A stretch of 5,943 nt of DNA from Candidatus Symbiothrix sp. (lineage in GTDB: Bacteria > Bacteroidota > Bacteroidia > Bacteroidales > Azobacteroidaceae), in the NCBI GenBank assembly GCA_031270525.1, contig JAISXN010000210.1, forward strand, positions 1-5,943, read 5' to 3'. Within the stretch, counting starts at the first letter, position 1, and each line of letters begins with the position of its first letter. Shown here piece after piece: positions 1-4,898 of this stretch. The translations under genes were made by a program, and so were the position numbers. Below the pieces are notes generated by a model. That model was not told the origin of the DNA. It saw only the letters and a program-made list of their open reading frames with translations, and did no database searches.

Positions 1-1770
1 CTCTATCTCATGATGGAAAAGCAACACAACCGCGGACAGGAAGGCGCCGGAATCGGTTGTGTCAGCGCAAACGCCAAACCGGGTACGGAATACATTTCCC
101 GTGAACGCGCATTAGGCAGCGGAGCTATTCGGGAAATTTTTCAAGAAGCGCATGATCAGATAAAAAACACAGCTTCCGATACGCCTTATGAAAATATTCC
201 TTTTTGCGGAGAAGTGTATATGGGACATTTGCGGTACAGTACGACCGGACGTTCGGGAATCGCTTACGTTCATCCGTTTTTGCGGCGTAATAATTTCCGT
301 TCCAGGAGTTTAATGCTTTGCGGAAATTTTAACATGACCAACGTGGATGAAATTTTCAAACAACTCATCGACCAGGGACAACATCCCCGCTTGTATTCCG
401 ATACTTTGCTAATGCTCGAAATGATGGGGCATTACCTCGACGAAGAAGTACAACATCTGTACGAATTATTCAAATCGAAATACTGCGACGGCGAAACCCG
501 CAACAGGAAGATTGCCGAAAATATAGATATCGCCCACATTTTGCGACGTTCTTCCCTGAATTGGGACGGAGGATACGTGATTTGCGGCGTGACCGGAAAT
601 ACCGATGTGTTCGCAATGCGCGACCCGCACGGTATTCGTCCTGCATTTTATTATCACGACGACGAAATTGCCGTAGTCGCTTCCGAAAGACCGGTTATCC
701 AAACAGTGATGAACGTGAAAACGGAAGAAGTACAGGAGCTTATGCCGGGACAAGCATTTCTCGTCAAACAAAACGGCGAAAAAATTCTGGAACAAATCCA
801 GGAAGTCCGGAATGTCAGTCCGTGTTCCTTCGAACGAATTTATTTTTCCCGCGGTTCCGACCGGGACATTTATCAGGAACGGAAAATGTTGGGTCGACAA
901 CTGTTGGAACCCATCTTGAAAACCATTGATAATGACTTGGATAATACTGTTTTCTCCTTTATTCCCAATACGGCGGAAGTTGCTTTTTTCGGGATGATGG
1001 AAGGTTTTGAAGACTATCTCAACACTCAGAAAAAGCAATTGATCAAAAAGCATACCAACGAACTGTCGGAAGAAGATTTGGAACGTATTCTCAGCATGAA
1101 AATCCGTCAGGAAAAGGTAGCGCTGAAAGATATTAAACTGCGGACTTTTATCACCGAAGGCGACAGTCGCGACGATTTGGCCGCTCACGTTTACGACATT
1201 ACTTACGGCTCAATCGTTGCAGGGAAAGACAATCTGGTCGTTATCGACGACAGCATTGTGCGCGGAACGACACTGAAACAAAGCATTATTAAAATTTTGG
1301 ATCGCCTGGAACCGAAAAAAATCGTCATTGTATCTTCCTCTCCTCAAATCCGTTATCCCGATTGTTACGGTATAGACATGAACCGGATGGAGGAATTTGT
1401 AGCATTCAGGGCAGCCATCGCTTTGTTGAAAGAACGCGGATTACAACCTGTTATTGATGAGACTTATGAAAAATGTAAAGCCCAGTCGGATTTGCCGAAA
1501 GAGAATGTAATCAACTACGTAAAAGATATTTACCGCCCGTTTACAGCAGAAGAAATTGCTGCAAAAACGGCTCAGATACTGACGCCGGAAGGTACTAAAG
1601 CGGAAGTTCACATTGTTTACCAGTCTTTGGCAGGCTTGCATGAAGCCTGCCCTAACCACAAAGGGGACTGGTATTTTTCAGGGAATTACCCGACGCCGGG
1701 AGGGAATAAAATCGTAACGCGGGCTTTTGTGAATTATTATGAACAAACACATCATTCAGCTTCCTGCTGA
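1..1770 (+). CDS. purF: Amidophosphoribosyltransferase-like protein (long PurF family), 5' truncated
   Basis: PurF uses glutamine and PRPP to make 5-phosphoribosylamine, the first committed step of purine synthesis, in the cytoplasm. The frame is open from base 1 (Leu-Tyr-Leu before Met at base 10), so the start and the N-terminal nucleophile Cys lie upstream. Counting from that Met: the class II glutamine amidotransferase domain shows QHNRGQEGAG (5-14), GHLRYSTTG (72-80), CGN (104-106), SDT (130-132) and RDPHGIRPA (204-212); the phosphoribosyltransferase domain shows ERIYFSRGSD (275-284), RTF (378-380), the PRPP loop VIDDSIVRGTT (411-421) and SSPQIRYPDCYGIDM (443-457). It is longer than ordinary PurF (about 470-500 aa), with a charged insert near 333-375 and a C-terminal tail ending in a conserved-looking ACPNHKGDWYFSGNYPTPGG segment (546-565). 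Bacteroides genomes carry a similar protein of about 630 aa, from memory. Family membership is sure; true PurF activity rather than a paralogue role is less sure. It converges on and overlaps the next gene. Confidence 0.9.
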   Translation, partial: LYLMMEKQHNRGQEGAGIGCVSANAKPGTEYISRERALGSGAIREIFQEAHDQIKNTASDTPYENIPFCGEVYMGHLRYSTTGRSGIAYVHPFLRRNNFRSRSLMLCGNFNMTNVDEIFKQLIDQGQHPRLYSDTLLMLEMMGHYLDEEVQHLYELFKSKYCDGETRNRKIAENIDIAHILRRSSLNWDGGYVICGVTGNTDVFAMRDPHGIRPAFYYHDDEIAVVASERPVIQTVMNVKTEEVQELMPGQAFLVKQNGEKILEQIQEVRNVSPCSFERIYFSRGSDRDIYQERKMLGRQLLEPILKTIDNDLDNTVFSFIPNTAEVAFFGMMEGFEDYLNTQKKQLIKKHTNELSEEDLERILSMKIRQEKVALKDIKLRTFITEGDSRDDLAAHVYDITYGSIVAGKDNLVVIDDSIVRGTTLKQSIIKILDRLEPKKIVIVSSSPQIRYPDCYGIDMNRMEEFVAFRAAIALLKERGLQPVIDETYEKCKAQSDLPKENVINYVKDIYRPFTAEEIAAKTAQILTPEGTKAEVHIVYQSLAGLHEACPNHKGDWYFSGNYPTPGGNKIVTRAFVNYYEQTHHSASC

Positions 1771-3908
1771 GCCTCGTATTCCTTCAACAATTTATCCTGA
1801 ACGTCGCTCGGAACCAGTTCGTATGAAGCGAATTTCATGGTGAAAGAAGCGCGTCCGCCGGTAATGGAACTTAAAGAAGTCGAGTAGTTGCTCATTTCTT
1901 TGAGAGGTACTTTTGCCAACAACTTTTCGTATCCTTTTTCGGAATTCATACCCATAATCATGGCGCGGCGACCTTGCAAATCGCCCATTACATCGCCCAT
2001 ATATTCCGAAGGCAGAGAAACTTCTACATCATAAATCGGTTCGAGAATCTTCGGACCTGCATTTTTAAATGCTTCGGAAAAAGCGTTCCTTCCGGCGAGC
2101 ATGAACGAAATTTCATTGGAATCTACCGGATGCATTTTCCCGTCGTAAACGATAACACGCACGTCGCGGGCATACGAACCGGTCAACGGACCTTGTTCCA
2201 TGCGTCCCATGATACCTTTTAATATAGCGGGCAGAAAACGCGCGTCAATCGAACCGCCGACGATGGAATTGACATAGACCAGTTTTCCTCCCCATTCCAA
2301 CGGATATTCCTGTACGTCGCGAGATTGTATCTTAAATTCCTGTCCGTTGAATCTGTAAACTTCCGGCATTGGCGCTCCTTCCTGGTAAGGTTCGACTATC
2401 AAGTGAACTTCACCGAATTGTCCTGCGCCTCCGGATTGTTTTTTGTGACGGTAATCGGCACGGGCCGATTTGGTAATCGTTTCACGATAAGGAATTTTAG
2501 GTTCGAAGAACTCAATCATCAGTTTATCGTTGTTTTCAATTCTCCATTTCAACGTTTTGAGGTGGAATTCACCTTGTCCGGAAACGATGATTTGCTTCAA
2601 TTCTTTTGATTGTTCGATAACCCAAGTCGGGTCTTCGGCACGCATACGGCCGATGATTTCCATCATTTTTTCGGAATCGGCTTCGTTGACGGCTTTAATC
2701 GCGCGACGGTATTTCGAATTGGGATATTTAATAAAGTTAAATCTGTTATCAATACCTCTCGCGTTAAGCGTATTTCCGGTATTTACGTCTTTCAGTTTAA
2801 CGGTTGCGCCGATATCTCCGGCGTGTAATTCCGGTATTTCAAAGCGGTTTTGTCCGGCTACGACAAATAATTGAGAGATACGTTCTTTAGAGCCGCGGTC
2901 TTCGTTCAAAAGATCGTCTGCAGCTTTTACGGTACCGGACATTACTTTGAAATAAGAAACGCGTCCGATATGCGGTTCCACTGTCGTTTTGAAAACAAAA
3001 AGACTTTCCGGGGCGGCAGGGTCAGGAGTAATATCCTTACCTTCTGTGTTTTTATATGGCGGCATTTCGGTTACGGAAGGAGCATTATTGCCTAAAAATT
3101 CCATCAAGCGGCGAACGCCCATATCTTTTGCGGCCGATGCACAAATCACCGGAAACATACCGCGGCTAATCAATCCTTTGCGAATTCCTTCGCGCATTTC
3201 TTCTTCGCTCAGACTTCCCTGGTCGAAGAATTTTTCCATCAATGCTTCGTCGTTTTCAGCGGCTGCTTCGACCAAGGCGTTGTGTAATTCTTCCGCCTTG
3301 CTTAATTCCGAAGCAGGAATATCCAGGATTTCGGGGGTGCCGCCTTCGGGTTTCCACTGGTACATTTTCATTTTCAGCACATCAACCATTTGATGGAAAT
3401 GTTGTCCGGTTTGTACCGGATACTGAATCTGAACCACTTTTCCCCCGTATGTTTCTTTCAATTGCGTTAACGTTTTTTCGAAATCGGCATTTTCCTTATC
3501 CAATTGGTTTACAAGGAAAATAACCGGTTTGCCGAGCGATTCCGTGTAACGGAACAAGTTGATGGTGCCTACTTCTATGCCATATTGGGCATTGACGACC
3601 ATCAGCGCCGTATCGGTTACGCTCAGGGCGGAAACTGCGCCGCCTGCAAAGTCGTCCGAACCGGGACTGTCAATGAAATTTAACTTCTTATTTAACCACT
3701 CTACACTGAAAATCGTTGAAAAAACCGAATATCCGTATTCTTTTTCAACAGGGAAGTAATCGGAGACCGTATTGCCGTTATCGACTGAGCCTCTACGTTT
3801 TATAACTCCACTCTCAAAAAGCATCGCTTCAGTGAGAGTGGTTTTCCCCGAGCCGGAACCGCCTATGATTGCTATGTTCCTGATTTCACTTGTTTGATAT
3901 ACCTTCAT
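1752..3908 (-). CDS. fusA2: EF-G paralogue (EF-G2/FusA2 type) with degenerate GTPase motifs
   Basis: A complete 718-aa elongation factor G-like protein, expected to act on the ribosome in translocation. Domain order is normal: G domain 1-280, domain II about 300-385, domain III about 400-478, domain IV from SGGAGQFGEV (492-501) through the tip GKMHPVDSNE (590-599), domain V from ILEPIYDVEV (621-630) to the end. The P-loop is intact in form (G16-x4-GKT to 23) but reads GGSGSGKT instead of AHIDAGKT. Switch I ERGITI is EYGYSV (57-62), DTPGH is DSPGS (80-84), so the catalytic His is Ser84, and NKxD is NQLD (134-137). This matches the Bacteroides EF-G2 group, for which a B. thetaiotaomicron member was reported to support translation without GTPase activity and to be needed for gut colonisation, as I recall. 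The ATG is followed by the family start MKVYQT; no Shine-Dalgarno site, only AT-rich sequence, precedes it. Conventional EF-G must be encoded elsewhere. Not a TetQ/TetM-type protection protein, since those keep the canonical G motifs. Confidence 0.93.
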   Translation of the reverse strand: MKVYQTSEIRNIAIIGGSGSGKTTLTEAMLFESGVIKRRGSVDNGNTVSDYFPVEKEYGYSVFSTIFSVEWLNKKLNFIDSPGSDDFAGGAVSALSVTDTALMVVNAQYGIEVGTINLFRYTESLGKPVIFLVNQLDKENADFEKTLTQLKETYGGKVVQIQYPVQTGQHFHQMVDVLKMKMYQWKPEGGTPEILDIPASELSKAEELHNALVEAAAENDEALMEKFFDQGSLSEEEMREGIRKGLISRGMFPVICASAAKDMGVRRLMEFLGNNAPSVTEMPPYKNTEGKDITPDPAAPESLFVFKTTVEPHIGRVSYFKVMSGTVKAADDLLNEDRGSKERISQLFVVAGQNRFEIPELHAGDIGATVKLKDVNTGNTLNARGIDNRFNFIKYPNSKYRRAIKAVNEADSEKMMEIIGRMRAEDPTWVIEQSKELKQIIVSGQGEFHLKTLKWRIENNDKLMIEFFEPKIPYRETITKSARADYRHKKQSGGAGQFGEVHLIVEPYQEGAPMPEVYRFNGQEFKIQSRDVQEYPLEWGGKLVYVNSIVGGSIDARFLPAILKGIMGRMEQGPLTGSYARDVRVIVYDGKMHPVDSNEISFMLAGRNAFSEAFKNAGPKILEPIYDVEVSLPSEYMGDVMGDLQGRRAMIMGMNSEKGYEKLLAKVPLKEMSNYSTSLSSITGGRASFTMKFASYELVPSDVQDKLLKEYEAQQEAE

Positions 3909-3941
3909 GTTATTTAAATTTTTGAAACATCATCAGGACTA

Positions 3942-3993
3942 CCGAAAAAGCTTGTCATGACAAGTATTACTCGCCATGACAGCTTTTATACGG
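3942..3993 (-). terminator. Imperfect inverted repeat: terminator-like hairpin or EF-G2 leader structure
   Basis: The arms 3942-3959 and 3975-3993 pair over 13 bp (3946-3959 with 3975-3987) with a single bulged T at 3952, then an A/ATA internal loop and three further C-G/G-C pairs (CCG 3942-3944 with CGG 3991-3993). The loop is 15 nt. Read on the minus strand the 3' arm ends in TTTTT, and on the plus strand in TTTT, so it could terminate in either direction. It lies about 160-215 nt past the stop of the CCC-motif gene and 34-85 nt before the EF-G2 ATG. It could therefore end the upstream operon, or sit in the EF-G2 leader as an attenuator. The T run lies inside the stem rather than after it, which weakens the simple terminator reading. 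Confidence 0.5.
3951..3964. promoter_or_regulatory. Perfect 14-bp palindrome CTTGTCATGACAAG, possible operator
   Basis: CTTGTCATGACAAG is its own reverse complement with no mismatch. Its CATGACA half (3956-3962) recurs as a direct repeat at 3975-3981, 19 bp away. It is centred about 50 bp upstream of the EF-G2 start codon. Perfect dyads with an extra half site are typical of binding sites for dimeric transcription factors. It does not fit the CRP (TGTGA-N6-TCACA) or FNR (TTGAT-N4-ATCAA) consensus. The same bases also form one arm of the larger inverted repeat, so DNA-level and RNA-level readings compete. The factor is unknown. Confidence 0.4.
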
Positions 3994-4154
3994 CTTCTTT
4001 GGTATGTTTTTTGTGTTTATAAATAAAGTTTAACAATAAAAAAATGGTCATTAAAAAAACGGCGCAAATTATAAAAAAAAACGTATTTAGCCACTGTCGA
4101 TTGCTATGTTATACAACATATTATTGATAATTGGCCGATTTTTAACTAAACCGT

Positions 4155-4502
4155 TTATCCTTGGTACTGTTTCAGAATCTCTTGCATTTGTTCCTGAAAT
4201 TGGGGATTCGTAAAGAAAAATACAAAATAGATAATCAGAATAACAATGTATATTATTGAAATTATCAGACCTATCCAGGCACATATATTCCCTGTAGTCA
4301 GGTTTTTATAAGAACTCTCTACATATATGCCCGGTTCGGCAAGATATTGTTTTGTAGCTGCTTTTGCCAGAAAGAGGGCAATAATTGCAGGCACTATGCC
4401 GATACCATAGCAGCAGCAGGCAGGAATAGAAAGAATACCTAATACCAAAACGGCAGTCGCATTAGGAAGTGGAATCTGTGGTTGATTGAAATTTTGTTCC
4501 AT
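4155..4502 (-). CDS. CCC-motif membrane protein (small two-helix membrane protein)
   Basis: A 115-aa protein resembling the CCC-motif membrane proteins common in Bacteroidota, whose function is unknown. After a polar N-terminus (MEQNFNQPQIPLPNAT) a hydrophobic segment covers about residues 16-47 and contains the Cys29-Cys30-Cys31 triplet followed by YGIG. A short polar loop with the typical KNLTTGN (66-72) leads to a second helix at about 73-98, then a polar, Gln/Glu-rich C-terminus. The layout also resembles DUF4190-type proteins. I take the ATG at 4502-4500 as start, giving MEQNF; a TTG two codons upstream (4508) would overlap the preceding stop and is less likely. The ATG follows the stop of the DUF2752 gene by only 2 nt, so the two are almost certainly cotranscribed and perhaps translationally coupled. 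Confidence 0.8.
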   Translation of the reverse strand: MEQNFNQPQIPLPNATAVLVLGILSIPACCCYGIGIVPAIIALFLAKAATKQYLAEPGIYVESSYKNLTTGNICAWIGLIISIIYIVILIIYFVFFFTNPQFQEQMQEILKQYQG

Positions 4503-4504
4503 AA

Positions 4505-4813
4505 TCAAATTAATTTATGAGTGAATATTTTATAACAATAAAAAACAAAAATAATTGTAACGCTCAGAATATAAGACCATTTGATGATTTCCGCCCCATG
4601 TTTGAAGTCAAATTTCAGGTGCAAAGCCGTAAAAATGAAACAAAACAAAATGGGAATCGTAGCCGGATACAGTTGAACACTTTTTACCAAATCGCCCTCG
4701 AAAAGCGCAAGAATACTACGCTGCAAGCCACATCCCGGACAATCAAAGCGGAAAAAATGCTTGCTCGGACAAGTCAGCAAGTGATCTTCTATCCATTGAA
4801 CAAATAGTACCAT
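4505..4813 (-). CDS. DUF2752 family small membrane protein
   Basis: A 102-aa protein with the DUF2752 signature: Cys15-Pro, then CPGCGLQRS at residues 25-33, followed by ALFEGDLVKSVQLYP (36-50), where the family usually has a Gly and an Asn-Pro before its first helix. Hydrophobic segments at about 50-66 and 79-96 indicate two membrane helices, with the Cys-rich part near the first. The paired CPxCG could be a metal site or redox pair, but the family has no assigned function. Start chosen at ATG 4813-4811: it has an AAAGGA Shine-Dalgarno-like site 8 nt upstream and a promoter match just beyond that. It is the first gene of a two-gene minus-strand unit with the CCC-motif gene and is transcribed divergently from hemW. 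The length is normal for the family. Confidence 0.83.
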   Translation of the reverse strand: MVLFVQWIEDHLLTCPSKHFFRFDCPGCGLQRSILALFEGDLVKSVQLYPATIPILFCFIFTALHLKFDFKHGAEIIKWSYILSVTIIFVFYCYKIFTHKLI

Positions 4814-4821
4814 CGTATGAT

Positions 4822-4827
4822 TCCTTT
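4822..4827 (-). promoter_or_regulatory. Shine-Dalgarno-like site for the DUF2752 gene
   Basis: On the minus strand AAAGGA lies 8 nt before the ATG at 4813. This is notable because the other starts in the window have only A/T-rich sequence in front of them, as is usual in Bacteroidota. It supports the chosen start. Confidence 0.45.
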
Positions 4828-4835
4828 ATATTTTA

Positions 4836-4862
4836 CAAAAATAATTAAATTTTTTAAGGCAA
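4836..4862 (-). promoter_or_regulatory. Bacteroidota-type promoter for the DUF2752-CCC unit
   Basis: The minus strand carries TATTTTTG (4843-4836), an exact match to the -7 consensus TAnnTTTG. A TTG at 4862-4860 is a candidate -33 element, but its spacing of 16 nt is a few bases short of the usual 19-21. A start of transcription near 4830 would give a leader of about 15-20 nt that still includes the AAAGGA site. Confidence 0.5.
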
Positions 4863-4878
4863 GCTATGATTATCCTTA

Positions 4879-4886
4879 TATCTTTG
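4879..4886 (+). promoter_or_regulatory. Bacteroidota-type -7 promoter element for hemW
   Basis: TATCTTTG matches the TAnnTTTG consensus exactly. No convincing TTTG -33 element stands at the expected distance; only a T run at 4850-4855 is present. The ATG at 4899 lies 12 nt past the element, so with a usual start site the hemW leader would be only about 5-8 nt, nearly leaderless, and without a Shine-Dalgarno site. Confidence 0.5.
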
Positions 4887-4898
4887 TAAAAAATTTTT

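Larger units (their letters stand above)
3909..4154. other. Intergenic spacer upstream of the EF-G2 gene
   Basis: This 246-bp gap lies between the EF-G2 start codon and the stop of the CCC-motif gene, both read on the minus strand. It is AT-rich, with A/T runs at 4052-4059 and 4072-4080 (poly-T on the minus strand) and a small 6-bp hairpin TATGTT/AACATA at 4105-4120. The main structure is the inverted repeat at 3942-3993. I find no exact TAnnTTTG element on the minus strand here; TATAATTTG at 4073-4065 is close but has a spacer of the wrong length. A 65-codon minus-strand frame reaching in from 4284 overlaps the CCC gene in another frame and shows no protein-like features. The spacer must hold the EF-G2 promoter unless that gene is read through from the membrane protein operon. 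Confidence 0.6.

Noticed and set aside
561..929. Open frame of 122 codons on the plus strand within the PurF-like gene
   Set aside because: It is a +2 frame shadow rich in Arg and Ser, without recognisable motifs, inside a conserved reading frame.
466..1188. Open frame of 240 codons on the minus strand opposite the PurF-like gene
   Set aside because: It lies wholly antisense to a clearly recognised gene, has Phe/His-rich composition typical of a reverse-frame shadow, and shows no domain or leader.
1974..3759. Several plus-strand open frames of 66-134 codons opposite the EF-G2 gene
   Set aside because: All are antisense to conserved EF-G codons, overlap one another, and lack promoters or protein-like features.
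1752..3908. Ribosomal protection tetracycline resistance protein (TetQ/TetM type)
   Set aside because: The P-loop, DSPGS and NQLD variants, the length of 718 and the overall resemblance fit the EF-G2 group; Tet protection proteins keep the canonical DTPGH and NKxD motifs.
3951..3964. CRP or FNR box reading of the 14-bp palindrome
   Set aside because: The half sites and spacing fit neither TGTGA-N6-TCACA nor TTGAT-N4-ATCAA.
4105..4120. Small hairpin TATGTT/AACATA with a 4-nt loop as terminator of the CCC-motif gene
   Set aside because: Only 6 A/T-rich pairs and no T run directly after it on the minus strand (the poly-T at 4080-4072 is over 20 nt further); too weak to call.
4517..4807. Plus-strand open frame of 96 codons opposite the DUF2752 gene
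   Set aside because: The minus strand encodes the CPGCG signature and membrane helices; the plus frame gives a low-complexity Lys/Asn/Gln-rich product with no family resemblance.
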